Made by a program: the position numbers and the translations under genes | Source of the DNA: Conoideocrella luteorostrata | Taxonomy: Eukaryota; Ascomycota; Sordariomycetes; Hypocreales; Clavicipitaceae | Reading direction: 5' to 3' | DNA length: 64,000 nt | Assembly: GCA_032433595.1 (NCBI GenBank) | Contig: JASWJB010000018.1 | Span: 186,001-250,000, forward strand | Part shown: positions 20,504 through 33,610 of the stretch, one piece after another | How the letters are laid out: each line of letters begins with the position of its first letter | Position numbering within the stretch: position 1 is the first letter of the stretch | Notes under the pieces: model-generated | Seen by the model: only the letters and a program-made list of their open reading frames with translations | The model's database searches: none | What the model was told of the DNA's origin: nothing

Positions 20504-23500
20504 CTACTCACTGCTAGTAATAATCCCCTGACTGATGCAAACCAGCTCAGCAAACTTGGAGATTGTCAGCGACGGGCTCAGAAGTTGTTGGAACGCAATA
20601 TCCAGCGCCAGCTCCTTGAAGATCCAGTTTCGCAGCTCAGAGCCAATCATGCTGTCGATGCCGTAGCTTGCAATCGAGCGCCCAGAGTCATTGTCGTCGA
20701 ACTCGCCTTCATCAAGAAGCAGCACCCGCGCCAGCTTACAGACGAAGTGGTCGCGCACCAGGGACGCCGCTTGCGCTGGCGATTTGGCGGCCGCCATGAC
20801 CTGTGCTAGAATCGAGCGTATTTCGCTGCCGCCTTGATTTTCGCCGCCCTGCTGCTTCATGGCATGCGAGAGGGAGCAGAAGCGCGGGTCTGCGGCCCAG
20901 AAGGCGTCCACGTCGCCTTCGGCCTCCTGGCTTGTTTTGTATAGCTTGGCTGGATCCAGGCCGACGACGAGGTGGCTGAAGGTAGCGTCGTCATCCTTCA
21001 GATGCTGTTGCTCCAGGATGGCGACCTCGAAGGCATCAAGCAGGGCCTCCTCGTCGATGCCGTACATGCCCTTGCGCCTGAGGGAGTCCTCGAGCTCGAG
21101 GTTCTGGGCGACGACACCGACGCCGAGGACCATGGGGAGGATGATGGCGCAGGCGGGCTTGCCCTGCAAACGACGCAGACGGGCGAGCGCGTCCATGTAC
21201 GAATTTGCCGCGGCGTAGTTGGCCTGAGCTGGGGTTCCGAGAATTCCGGACACGGAGCTGGTCATGAGGAAGAAGTCCAGGGGCAGTTCGGCAGTTGCTT
21301 CGTGGAGGTGTTTGCTGCCAAGGACTTTTGGTCGGATGCACGATGTCCAATTGTCATAGGTCATGTTTTGGAATAGACTATCCTGCATTTTCTGTTAGTT
21401 TCATCATAAGATGTTTGCTATATGGCACAAAACCTCCAAGGGTCTCAGGCGACGGTTATATGTCATGGAAACAACTTACACGTAGAACCATGGCCGCGTT
21501 GATGATTCCGCGAATGGGCCGATCGGACGGAATAGAAGCCACGGCTTTTTCAACATCTCCCTTAACAGCAGCGTCACCCCTGAAAACTTGCACCTCAACG
21601 CCTCGCGTCTCCAAGTCACTGACACAGATGGCAGCCTGCTCAGAGTCTGCGCCTGATCTGGACAGAAATGCAAAATTGCGTGCTCCCCGCTTAATCATCC
21701 ACGTCGTAAGGCTACGACCAAGGCCACCAAGACATCCTACGAGGAGATAAGTAGCGTCCGGGCGCAATTGCAGGCGTGGGTGGGTGAGAGAAATGTCTAC
21801 TGTGCCACTGCCCTTTTCGTGGACAAAAATGGTTTCGGTGCTGCCGAGGGAGGAGGAAGAGAAAGAGATACTCTCGTTGATCTCTGCAATATTGCGAACG
21901 GTCAGGGGCGGTGCAGGAATCGAGCCGTTCCTGAAGAGGGTGATAATACGCTCGATCAGTTGGCCGAGAATACGAGGTTTCTTAAAAAGACTAATAACAT
22001 TGACGGACAGGTACATTGCTCCTCGAGCTACAGCAACGGCGTCCAGGAACGATGACCCAGGCACGTTGCCGCAGCCCACGAACCGGGAGAAGGCCGGTAG
22101 GTTTCTCCATGATTCTTGTGCTATGGCTGGCTCGACGGAGCTGCCTGAAAACACCACTTCTATCTCAAGTTCATGCAACATTTGAGGCGAATAGTCGAAT
22201 AATATATGGTTTCTGGGAAGACCAAAAGTTGCTTCCACGTGTTCGGCTTCAGAGAAGTCACGTACAGCTACATAGGGTAGACACCCGAGTGCCCGTGTCA
22301 CTCTGATCGCAGCTGCCCCGAGAAGTCCTGATCCTGGAAGGATAAGAACGGTTTCCTCAGCTTGGAGCCTCGCGAGAGCCTCGAGGCCGTATACGGCAGC
22401 CCCATAATACATGGGAAGGCCTGCCATGGTCGTGCACTCCTCGGCGGCTTGGAGTTTTTGCACCAGACACTCCTGGACCCGGTGGAAGCTGGGAAGCTTG
22501 TCCGAGCTGAAGGCTACAACACGATCGCCAATAGATACCTTGGTAACGGCGTCACCAGTCCGGGTGACGATGCCAGAGGCTTCATGGCTAAAGTCGGTTT
22601 CGAATGAGGTACCTGATATGATGGCTCGGTCCTCGTCGGTAAGACCTGTCGCCAATGCTCGGAACTCAACCTCGGTCGACTGCAATGGCTCTGCATCTAG
22701 GTGAGCATGAACAAAGACTATTCTCCCGGCTTCGACTCTGCCCACTAACCTAGCTTCGGGGTCGAAAGGCTGCTGCTGCGTCTCGTCCTCGGCCTGCCCA
22801 TGCCTCTCATTAATTGTATCAAATGGGACAAGGCGGTTGATGAGAAGCTGACCGTCCCGTGCAAGGTACTCCGTCTCGAGCTCCCGTTCCTCTCTGAAGA
22901 GGGCGGCCGCCAGCCACGCCGTTCTTGAGCAAAACTCGTCGGAAGCGAGGTCATCTGATAAAAAATCGACAATGGTCGCTTTGAAGGAAGCTCGCTCGGA
23001 ACGAAACGAACGCAGGAGCCCGCACGTCATTGCGTACTCAGGGCGGATGGTATCCTGTAAGATGCCGCCGCAAGACACCCACAGGGTCTTGGAAGCTTTA
23101 TTGAAAGTATTCTGAATCTGTAGAAACTCTGATTCCGACATGCTAGCTATGAAGGGACGCTCGAGGTCGGCCAAGACGATCAAGTTGGCCCCGGATGGGC
23201 AAGGATCTCCCAGCTTGATTCGTTCAGTCTTTATACCCGTCTTCTCGAGTTGGAGCTCTAAGCGATACATGCACTTGGTGGGATTGGTGTGATACAGTAG
23301 TTGAACGGGTAATATTGCAGGCTTGCTGCTCTTGACATTCGACGTAACGAACATGGACTGCCCCAAGAATGACTCCAAGCCCGAGAACCCAGCATCCTTG
23401 AGGTTTTGATCGGTTAAAGAGGGATTCTCCCTCAAAACAGCTTGACCACCTTCCACTAAGAGCTCGGAGATGTTCTGGAGTGTATCGGGGAAGGTGCTAG

Positions 23501-26500
23501 AGGACATGACAATGTCAAAAGACTGTTTGAGTTTCTCATAAGATTGTGCTGCCAAGCTGGTCGTTGATACGAAGGGTTTCACAGATGTGTTCTTGAACCC
23601 GCTTAGCTCTGCCTCAACCCCAGAAGCATCCGAGCTGTCGGTGGCTACTGTCAGACGAAGCTGCGGAAGTCTAGCCAAAAGAAGTGCTGCAACTTGTGCG
23701 TCCGTGGTAAACACTTGCAAAGCCGGTGTCTTGAACTGGGCGAGCTCGACAAAATCGACAACTTCTAGACGCTTCTGGGTGTCACGGAGGAGTGAAAAGT
23801 CCGGCTTGGAGACGATCTGGCTGTACGGTTGCGGTTGGATAGCAGCCTCTAAACGCTGCGGGATAGCAGCTTCATAGGCAGTGCAGCGCATGCTTTTAAT
23901 TTCCATGAGAACCTGTCCGTCGCCTGCCAGTAGTTGGTTGTGAGCATTGAACCACCTCTGACCTCGCGGGTCGATCCAGGAGAACGCCTTCGCGGCGGCA
24001 CCGTCATCCAACTGAGCTGCCGTTGGCTTCCAGATGACAATCTCCTCGGCGCTGACGGGTATGGCGCCAAACTTCATCGCACCGGCGCGACCGGCCCAGA
24101 TGGCGACAATCATGAGCTGCAGGCACGAGTCCAGAATGGCCGGGTGCAGCACATGACGAGACTCGCCCTTCATCACGGCTGTCTTGACCGTGGTCGTGGC
24201 CTGCGCGCAGTACGAAGTGCCGTTAAAGTTGATATTGTCCATGTCTTGGAATGTGGGACCGTAGTTGAAGCCGACTTTCTTGAGAGCCTGATTCCAAAGC
24301 TTCCCCGAGGCGCGTTGCGGCAGGTTGGGCACTGGTCTGGAGACGGCTCTGCGTCTGCTGGTGTTGATGTGGATGCTTCCCGCCATATGGTTCTTAACAT
24401 GCCCTTCTGACGATACGGACGATGCATTGAAATCCCACCATTGCGTGCTGGCGTCGTCAGTGCCGGGGCGCGAGGGGCGCATGTTAAAGAGGATCTCGAT
24501 GCCATCGTCGTCGTCTGGGGTCACCAAGGCTTGCTGGATACTGACCTCCCTGAAAACGTATGAGTCAATCTCACATGGAGTCTCTGCCATCTCATTGAGC
24601 TGCGTAGCGGCTTCCATGGCCATGGAAAGATAGCCAGCGGCCGGAAACACAGCCTCCCCTCCTAGGGAGTGGTCTCGGAGCCAAGGGAGGTCTTTGAGGC
24701 GGAGGACGTTTCGCCATGTCGGCTCTGCCTTGGAACCACCGAATGTAAGCTGACCGACGACATCATGGCGTGGGAAGCGTGGGAAGCGGTGCTCCTTACT
24801 GTGGCGAGACTCAGCCCAGAACTTCTTGGTCTTGTCCCACTGGTAGGGGGGCAGATCTACGATGAGGTGGCCGCTCCGTGAGGTGATCTTGCCGGACGGA
24901 GATGTCTCCTCAATTGTTGTGATCGTTGACAAGTTTACGGGGTATTCGCGGAGAAATAATTCACCAGCTAACTTGAGCACCTGTTCAGCACATCGGGAAC
25001 CCCGTACGAGGGTTGGTAAATACTGAACCTTATCGGCTTTCAGCTCCGTCTTAATCTGTCGAATGGGCCCTGAGAGAGCCGAATGAGGCGCGACTTCGAT
25101 CAATGTGTCAATTTTCATGTCTGTGCTCATAAGGGAAGTCTGCACTGCCTGGTTGAAGAGGACCGGGCTGACGAGGTTGGCGCTCCAGTACTTTTCGTCG
25201 AGAAGTGCATCCTCTGACAACACTGAGTTATTCACCGACGAGACCATCTTGACCTTGTCGAGTGCAAGCCTCGGGAGGCTGGTCTGCCTGGCTTTTCGAA
25301 GGAGGGCTTCATATTTGTCTACCGCTGGGAGCATGTGGTGTGAGTGGTAAGCTTTACCATTGGTCTTGACGAGGCGAGCAAAAATACCCTTTTCTTGAAG
25401 GGCTGTCTCGATTACCTTCAAAGCATCAACATTGCCGCTTAGAGTGACACTAACTGGTGAGTTGTAACAGGCAATCACCACCTCAGTCTGGTATTCTTCG
25501 AGATAAGGCGTCACAGCCTCAGCGCCGAGACCAACAGCCATCATGGCACCTGCCGAGTCGATGCACTTGACAACTTGCCCGCGGTAGTAGGCCAACAGAA
25601 TGGCTTCAGCCTCAGACAAATATCCGGCGGCAAAGGCAGCGGCAATCTCGCCGGACGAGTGCCCCATGGTCACTGAGGGATGAATACCCCAGAGATGGAG
25701 GAGCTGAACCAGAGCAACCTGGATAGCGGTGCACAAGGGCTGGGAGAACTCGGCCTCACTGACACGAGAAGTTGCTGGGTTCTCGAGAAGACTCTCCTCT
25801 AGTGTCCACGAGGGGGCGTCTTCGAGATCCTCAAGCACCAGATCCATGCGACGGATTGCCTTGAGGAACGTCGAGTAGTAGGTCATTAGCTGCGCAGCCA
25901 TGCCTGCCCACTGCGCTCCTTGGCCGGTAAAGACGAACCCCAGGGTGCGTGCCGTCTCCTTCTTGTTGGCAGCCACAAAGTCAGGCATCTCGTCGCCAAA
26001 AGTCATCTGGAGGGTGGCTTGTGTCGTGACTACCATGGTCTTGCTCTGGAAGCGAGTGCGATGATTGGCGAGCGTGTGGGACAGGTCAAGAAGGCTGTAC
26101 CTTTCAGCAACTTTTCCATGAGCCGCTGCATTGCGCTTCAGAGTTCCCGTATCGTGAGCAGAGAAGACCAGCAGATACGGCCTGTCCCGGTTTATCGCTC
26201 CGCACGCAAGCTTGGCCTTAGTGATTGACCCAGGCATCAAATACTTGTAGTTCTGCGCCGAGGCGACCAGGGACTTAGAACTCTCAATGATGACATGAGC
26301 GTTTGTGCCACCATACCTGCGATAGTCAGTAATATGCATGGATAGCCTGTAACAGCTCGTACGTACCCGAAAGAGTTAACACTCACTCTCATGACAGGTA
26401 AGTGCTTGGGCATCGGAATCGGATCGGTAGGCACATGAACCTTCCATCTCTTCCAGTCAATCATGGGGTTCAAATCGGTGACACCACGAGTTGGGGGGAT

Positions 26501-27905
26501 GATGCCCCTTTCCACTATCAAGATAGCCTTGATGACGGCAGACAGCCCACTGGCCGCCTCACTGTGTCCAATGCTTGCCTTGACAGTGCCAATGCTTAAT
26601 GGCCCATCTGCCTCTGTCCTTGTTGCGTTCATTATATCGGATACTGCGTGGACTTCGAGGGGATCACCGATGGCCGTCCCCGTTCCGTGGCATTCAAAGT
26701 ACCCGGTGAGCATGGGATCTAAGCCACCGCGCTGGTACGCGTGTCTCATAACGTTCCTCTGTCCATCGAATCCAGGGTACGTGATGCCTACTGCGGGTGC
26801 TTTACCGTTATTGTTCGTCGCGCTTGACCGAATGACGCCGCGAATAGGGTCACCATCCCTAATTGCGTCGCTTAGACGCTTCAGGTAAATGGCTCCGACA
26901 CCCTCAGCGCGCCCGTAACCGTTGGCATAACTGTTGAAGGAGTGGCATGTTGACGTGGGCGACAGCACACCCAGTTTAGCTGTGTTCATGTGTTGGTCAA
27001 CGGTCAAGATGAGGTTACTGCCACCGACGACCGCGGCGGAGCACTCGTGGGTCCGGAGTGCGTTGCATGCGTTGTGAAGAGCATAAACGGATGAGGAGCA
27101 AGCCGTGTTGACGACAATGCTGGGGCCTCGGAGATTGAAGACGTGGCTGACTCTGTTGCTCAGAAGACCGGGATCGACACCCGTGGCGGCTAAGCTGTGA
27201 CGAAACGAAGGCTCCTTGAAGGACATCTGCTGGAAGTCGGCGGTAAATGTGGCCATAAAGCAGGCTGTGTCGGAACCGGAGAGTTGTTCCAGCGTCAGAC
27301 CGGCCGACTCAAAGGCTTCATAGACGACTTCGAGGAGTTTTCGCTGCTGTGGATCTAGAACTGTCTCAGTAAGACCTCAACATATTGTGCGCAACTCATT
27401 CTCGACGCACCAATGTAACACTCTCTTCCATGAGGGGAACTTACCCATCCATGTAGCCTCAACTGGTGTGATTCCGAAAAAGGCTGGGTCAAATTCTTGC
27501 AGTGTCTCATTGAGAAAATAACCGCCAAGAACCCCAAAGCTGCCTGGTCGGTCGTTATGCGAATGGTAGTGCGCGTCAATGTTGAACCTGGAAGAAGGCA
27601 CCTTTGGCGTCTGGCCGCTTTTCTTCTCCATCATCAAATCCCAGAGGTCGGATGGAGAGCTGACATCGCCCGGGAGACGGCATCCTGTTTTTAAAGCATT
27701 AATGAAAGACTGGCCACTAGGTAATGTGGCTGATCTCACCCATTCCAACAACTGCGATAGGTTCGAGCTGCTGGCTCAATGGCAGCTCCTGGGGTGAAGA
27801 GACTACATACTCGTCATCGCTGACGATGCGTTGGTAGGAGTTCTGGAGGTTGAGCTCAGGACCTGCGTCTGAGGAGTTTGACGATGACTCGCGGAGGTGA
27901 GGCAT
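20504..27905 (-). CDS. Highly reducing type I polyketide synthase (KS-AT-DH-psiMT-psiER-KR-ACP)
   Basis: Five exons (27905-27740, 27684-27445, 27360-26367, 26316-21480, 21382-20504) splice in exact phase to 2371 aa. KS: Cys223 in VNTACSSS, His360 in ECHGTGTAIGDP, His401 in IGHSEAASG. AT: GQGAQWAGM and Ser687 in MGHSSGE. DH: His1016 (LRDHSLGG) and Asp1196 (HPAILDSCL). The next 400 residues keep a methyltransferase-like tail (FDIVMSSSTF, LLVEGGQAVLRE) without a SAM-binding GxGxG. The ER (about 1655-1950) has LPGSGLLGAAAI instead of the GGVG nucleotide loop. KR: LLVGCLGGLGRS (1994-2002), Ser near 2122, Tyr2135. ACP: Ser2323 in GIDSM. No TE, reductase or condensation domain follows, so release needs another route. 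It acts in the cytosol on malonyl-CoA. A LovC-like trans-ER lies at 45.9 kb. Confidence 0.96.
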
Positions 27906-28419
27906 TGTCGTATTGCTGAGTAAATGATATATTAGATTTCTTGGTATATAATCAAGAACGGGAAAATGAGAGTCGTGAGGCTTTAAGTATTCCTTCAAGT
28001 GTGCTTTGGTCTTTCATATTTCGATTCGCGACCTTGGAAATTTTCGTTACCGTCGTGTCGGTGCCATGCTCGCAGGAGATCTTACGCGTCCCGGCAATTC
28101 AGCCACGCCGAGACGTCCATACCGCCTGGGGACGGAGTTTCTCATGGGTGTTCCGCGCGGTATGATCATTCCTGCTGCACCTATGAAGACCGTTGGAGAA
28201 AAAACGCGCGACGGCCGATCCGAGGGCGACGCGGTTCGGATATCCGTAGGGTAAGCGGGGTTGAGCCCGACACGGGCAGGATCGGAGTCGAGCCGAGTAA
28301 CGATAATAAAGAGAACTCGCAGGAATCCGCCAAACAGTTCACCTTCAAGTCTCTCAAATACGCGATTCTTCTTTATTTCATTTTTTTTCCCGGTTCTTTG
28401 TGACTTCGTCAAAACAGCG
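27906..28419. promoter_or_regulatory. Bidirectional PKS / flavin monooxygenase promoter with CGG sites
   Basis: The intergenic region between divergent PKS (minus) and monooxygenase (plus) genes contains CGG-N5-CCG at 28212-28222 (CGGCCGATCCG) and the palindrome CGGATATCCG at 28237-28246. Both are inverted CGG triplets of the kind bound by Zn2Cys6 dimers. Frames across the region (28047-28412) lack domain features and I treat them as non-coding. Confidence 0.55.
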
Positions 28420-30344
28420 ATGAGTCAAACCATGGAGACATTTGACGTTATCGTCGTTGGTGCCGGTAAGACGTCAGTGTACACAGGAAATTGTTGCTCG
28501 ACTAACAGGATACAACAGGATGGTACGGTCTGATTGCTGCCAGAACGTTCCTGGAGCTGGCACCTGAGACCAATCTTCTTATCGTTGATGACGGGAAGAC
28601 GGTCGGTGGAGTTTGGTCCAAGGAGCGCATCTACCCAAGTCTCTTCGCTCAGATCAGCCATCCCTTGTTTGAGTATTCTTTTTATCCGATGTCCAAAGAC
28701 GACATATCACCGGATGGATTTGTTTCTGGAAAGAATATCCAGAAATATCTTGAAGGTTTTGCCAAAGACCACGACCTGATATCCCGTCTGCGCCTTAAAA
28801 CCCGAGTAGAAAAGGTGAAGAGATGGTCGAGTTCGGATGGATGGGTCCTTGATATAAAGGGTGAAAATCCCCTGGCATGCAACAAGCTCATTTACGCCAC
28901 AGGCGCCAATTCAAGTCCCTTAATCCCCAAATGGCCGCGCGAAGGCTTTGAAAAGCCTGTCATCCACTCGCTCGATCTCGGGATGCACCAAGACTACATC
29001 AAAAACAACATCCAGAGCGCCGTAGTCGTCGGCCGTTCAAAGTCTTCGTATGATGTTGTCTACCATCTGCTATGTGCAGGGAAAAAAATCAATTGGGTCA
29101 TGCGCGACGGGCAATCTGGCGCATTTAGTCTCTACGGTCCAAAGTTCCTGGGGCTGTGGAACATTGCTGACCACATCTCAACCCGCTTTGCCTCGAGCTT
29201 CAGCCCGTGCATTATGTCCACGTCTGGCTTCTGCTACAGTTTCTTACAGCGTACTGCCGCGGGACGTATTTTGACCAATGTGTATTGGCGCATAGCGAAC
29301 TACATTTCAGTCTCGCACGCAGAGTACTGGAAGACACCGAACTCTGAGAAACTGCGACCAAGGCCCTACAGTGATGGGTAAGTCATTTTATTTTGCAGTC
29401 TGAATTCTATAGCTGCTCAACTGACGTTTATGCCGTCAGAGTGTTCTGGGGAAGCGGTGGCATTGGCATCGCCACAGCCCCTAACTTTTGGAAAACTTTT
29501 CACCGTGGTGACATTACTATTCATTTGACCGAGATTGAGAACCTTTCCCACGAAGACGTCGTGAACTTGAAGAACGGGTACTCTATCGCTACAGACATTG
29601 TAATTCACTGCACCGGCTTCGACAAAGGGTACGGTGCATTCGACCCCAAGTTAAGGGATGAACTTGGCCTGGAGTACAACACAAAGACGTTTTCCCGGTG
29701 GACTATGCTCGATGAGAAAGCTGAAAAGACCGTCGATGAACTTCTGCCGTATCTTCGGGACCCTCCAAGCCCACGTGGCGATTCCAAGGCTAGCAGAAGT
29801 GCAGAGCAGGGTCCCAACAGACATTACCGCCGTCTAGTCGTGCCTGAGCTGGCGGCAAGAGGTGACCGATCGATTTTGTTTCCCGGGCATATTCATTCCG
29901 CATTCACACCACTTGCAGCTGAACTTCAAGCGCTTTGGGGCGTGTCTTGGATGCTCGGGTGGCGGGATCTCCCGCCAAGGGAGACGATGGAAACTGAGGT
30001 AGCGAACTTCAATGCCTGGACGAGAAAGCGGTACCTTGAACAAGGCAAGAAGCACTCAATCTTTATATACGATTACATTCCGGTGAGTACCTCTGATGTT
30101 TCCATGTGACAATGCATGTGCTGACGGCCAGAAGTACATCGACACGCTCATGAAAGACCTGGGACTCAATCCATTCCGCAAGAGCAACGTATTTGAAGAA
30201 TGGTTTGTCAGATACAAGCCAAGCGACTATAAGACTATCCTAGATGAACACCGAAGTCTTCGACGTCGTCAATTAGAACTGGATGGTGCGAACGGACAGG
30301 TCAAGGTCGACGGTGCAAAAGTGGGGAACGGCAAAGCTGTGTGA
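28420..30344 (+). CDS. FMO-type flavin-containing monooxygenase
   Basis: Exons 28420-28465, 28519-29377, 29440-30082 and 30132-30344 join in phase to 586 aa. The first intron lies inside the FAD-binding loop: VIVVGAG joined to WYGLIAARTF gives the GxGxxG Rossmann motif. LLIVDDGKTVGGVWSKERIYPS is the FMO/Baeyer-Villiger-like GG.W region, YATGANSSP the ATG motif, and SAVVVGRSKSSYDVVYHL the second (NADPH) GxSxSS nucleotide fold. C-terminal IVIHCTGF and FPGHIHSAFTPLAAELQALW complete the family pattern. A hydrophobic stretch in the middle may associate with membrane. In the cluster it could hydroxylate or oxidise the polyketide (inference). It shares a promoter with the PKS, which supports co-regulation. 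Confidence 0.92.
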
Positions 30345-31001
30345 AGTACGGAGTAAACGGGTTGTCACAAAATACGAGCGATGGTATTGAAGGCAATAAC
30401 AGAAAGTTTTACCGAGTTTCATACTCCCATGTAATATTAAATTCATTTGATATTCTAAGAAAATAATGAGACGGATCTACTGCTTGTCTCTGTTAAGCTG
30501 ACCGGCTAGAAACAAACGGTGCTTGGTCGATCGACAATTTCCAGCACGAAGTCCTTCGAACCACCAACGCATAGACCCCCTTTAAGCGTCAAAGCCGGTG
30601 TAAATTTTCCATCTCTCTATTCAGCCTGTAAACTTCCCCCGCTGCATGCTTGAACTGCCCCCAACGTGCATACGGCCGTTCTGTCATTCTTTCGCCCCAC
30701 CAACCCCTCCTTATAAGTCAGTGAAGCAGTCTGACCAATCAGAAGCCTTCTTCGGTGTCGAGCGGACTAGCGCACAAATGGATCAAGATCTAACCAGCCA
30801 CAACTCTCCGTCGGTCGAAACGGCCGCGCTGGTGGGACCACTTCCCATGTCAAACCCCCTGTTCACCTTCTGGACTGGTATAATTTCGCTACAAGCCTTC
30901 TAATTCTCAATCTCACCTCCATTCAAACGACAAACGACAAACGTACACTATAATACCCTCCTGTACTACTACAATATACCCATACCTGAAATTATCTGAC
31001 C
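30345..31001. promoter_or_regulatory. Upstream region of the MFS pump
   Basis: Contains ACGGCCGTTCTG near 30671, sharing CGGCCGTTC with 36139 in the promoter of the PaxM-like/cyclase pair. A short upstream frame at 30646-30903 has no recognisable product and could be an upstream ORF. Pyrimidine-rich CT/CA tracts precede the start at 31002. Confidence 0.4.
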
Positions 31002-33108
31002 ATGAGCGATCAAAGTGCCTCGGGCCCGAACGGGCCGTACACTGAGAAGCCCGCAGTTGCCCCAGACTCAAGGAACCAGAGCCTAACCGGTGAGCTTGCC
31101 GGTAGTAGCGATGTATCTGTCAACGAAACTAGTCCTCGTAACATCCACGGTTGGAGGGTGAGCAGTTCCAAAGCACCTCACTCTCTGCGTAACATTGCTG
31201 ACATAGTTTTATTTGCGCTCAGTGGGCTATCGCCTATGCGGCCATGCTCTCCACGACACTTCTCTTCGCCCTCGACAACACCATTGTCGCCAACATCCAG
31301 CCTAGTATCATCAACGACTTTGGACATCTCGAGTTGCTGTCATGGGTCGGTACCGGTTTCGCCCTCGGCACCATGTTCATCCTGCTCTGGGGTAAGGTTT
31401 ATGGCGTCTTCAACATCAAATGGGTGTACATCTTCAACATTTTTCTATTTGAGGTTGGAAGCGCCATCTGTGGCGCTGCGCCCAACATCGCGGCCCTTAT
31501 TATCGGCCGTGTTCTTGCCGGCGTGGGCGGCTCCGGCATGTATTCGGGCACCTTGACATATGTGTCAGTCCTCTCTAACCAGCAGGAGAAGCCCGCGTAC
31601 CTTGCTGGGAGTACTGTCGTATGGGGCATCGGCAGTGTTCTCGGTCCTGTGGTAAGAATTTCCTTTTATCTTGTATCGTCTATGGAAGCTGATTATGGTT
31701 TCTCAGGTCGGTGGCGCGTTTGCAGCCAGCAGCGCTACCTGGAGATGGGTATGTACTTTCTGTTCGTTCTTCCACTTGACAAGTACTTATCCAAGAGTTA
31801 GGGATTCTATGTCAACCTTCCCATCGGTGCTGTCTTTGCACCAGCCTACTTTCTTCTATTCCCTAACGTTGATCCCAATCCTACGAAAAGGTTGATAGAG
31901 AAGTTTTGTCTCGTCGACTGGGTCAACGCTGCCATCTTCCTGGCGGGTTCTGCTTGCCTGACCGTCGCCCTCACGTTTGGCGGTGTCGTCTTCCCATTCC
32001 ACTCGGGGACCATTATTGCGCTATGGACTGTCACCGGCGTTCTATTGTTGGCCTTTATCGCCTTACTTAAGTTACATCCCCTAGTAGCTAAGGAGAACCG
32101 CTTATACCCTTTGCACTTCTTCAAGCATTTGACTCTGATCAGCATGCAGCTCCAAGTCTTTCTGTCGTCGGGGATTATTCTAGTAAGCTACTCAACATGA
32201 GAAACAAACAGCTAGCTAACCAGCTCCAGGCCATGACATATTACGTCCCTTTGTACTTTCAATTCATCAAGGTAAAGTTTTCATGTGACTCAGCAATCCC
32301 TTTACTGACATTTCCAGGGTGATGGTGCCCTTGAGGCCGGTGTTCGCTTGCTCCCGTTAATTACATTCATGGTCGCAGTGTCGATGTTGAACGGTTTCCT
32401 GATGCCCAGATACGGATTGATTCCCGTCTGGTATATCGGAGGTAGTGCATTTGCCCTCATTGGCTGCGCTCTAATGTGTAAGTGGTCCCTTGGTGCTTGG
32501 CGTCACAATTTTAATAGCTTGCAGATACCATTGATGAGAACACATCCAATGCCAAGATATACGGCTACAATATACTCGTCGGAGCAGGGACAGGATGTTA
32601 CATTGTCGCGGGTTTCGCCATTGTGCAGTGGCTTGTGCCCGCCGGTGACACTGCCAACGCAGTTGGTGCCATGACCATATGTATGTCCCGCATCTGCAAT
32701 CACTCTGGGTGAGCTTTTATCTAATATAAGTGTCACTTTTAGCCCAGGATCTCGGTATGGTGCTCTTCCTCGCCATTAGTGGCAGCCTTTTCCACAACGT
32801 GGCCGTGGACAAAGTCGGCAGAGCCCTCCCAAGCGCCTCCGACACTGATATTGGCAACATCATTGCAGGCACCAGCAGCGCCCTTTTCAAGGCCCTTTCC
32901 GATGCTGACAAGGCTCTGGTTATTCCAGAGATTGCAATTGCCATGAAAAGCATCTGGGCCTTCTTCATGGCGGCCGCTGCGCTCAGTTTTGTGTGCTCTT
33001 TGCCACTTCTAGTAAGTCTGACATTCAGCCACCTTGAAGAAAGAATCTGACGTACGCCAGAAAACTAAGCTTGAGGGGCAAAAGATCGAAGCTACTATTA
33101 TAGCCTAA
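31002..33108 (+). CDS. MFS drug:H+ antiporter, DHA2-like 14-TM efflux pump
   Basis: Nine exons fit exactly in phase: 31002-31157, 31223-31651, 31707-31748, 31802-32182, 32230-32271, 32318-32477, 32525-32680, 32743-33011 and 33061-33108, giving 560 aa. A hydrophilic N terminus precedes TM1 with the DHA signature LFALDNTIVANIQPSII, then SWVGTGFALGTMFILLWGKVYG, GRVLAGVGGSGMYSG and motif C [31 protein letters not shown], diagnostic of antiporters. The C-terminal half (ITFMVAVSMLNGFLMPRYG; GAGTGCYIVAGFAIVQWLVP; AQDLGMVLFLAISGSLFHN) is complete. It is a plasma-membrane protein, probably exporting the cluster product. If the last intron is not used, the end is at 33050. It is the only intact transporter of the cluster. 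Confidence 0.9.
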
Positions 33109-33229
33109 AGGGCTATGAGATTAATTGGGTTTACTGAAGTTAGAAGGACAATAAAGATAATAACTCGATGGCTCAGGTTGATTTGTCTTGGGCGCACCCC
33201 GGCTCAGATGTATGTGAACACTGTCTCGT

Positions 33230-33610
33230 GTATTAACTAGTGCTATCACAGCGTGAGCAGCTACGGAAGGGATGTCGTAATATCGTGGAATTATCCTTGT
33301 ATTCTAGCTATTTGACGACGAATTAGACCTATTCTTATGGATGATTTTTCTACCTACCAAGTTGAGAAATGTATTCAAGCTGCGAGTCCTATCGTAAGAT
33401 GTTGTGCTGCTAAGCCCGGTCATGCTAGTGGATTCCTCCGGTGGTGGATTTCTCGGGAGAAGTACGACGGGGGAAGAGGCAAGATGTTAGATAGATAGAA
33501 CTGCGACGACAGTGGGAGACAACTATTGAACCCCTCAACTACTTTGTCGACCCGAAACGCGCATCCACAACACAAGTATACTGGTGTCTGACACACAACC
33601 AGCAACTGTG
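33230..33610. repeat. Dispersed repeat families A (copy 3) and C (copy 2)
   Basis: 33250-33420 matches 19833-20280 (GTGAGCAGCTACGGAAG; GAATTAGACCTATTCTTATGGATGAT; GAGTCCTATCGTAAGATGTTG). 33538-33610 matches 16797-16865. The rest of 33109-34195 holds no gene that I can support. Confidence 0.6.

Noticed and set aside
20504..21382. C-terminal NRPS condensation or thioesterase domain on the PKS
   Set aside because: The protein stops about 45 residues after the ACP serine.
28047..28412. 121-aa frame between PKS and monooxygenase
   Set aside because: Low-complexity basic sequence in a divergent promoter with CGG sites; no family features.
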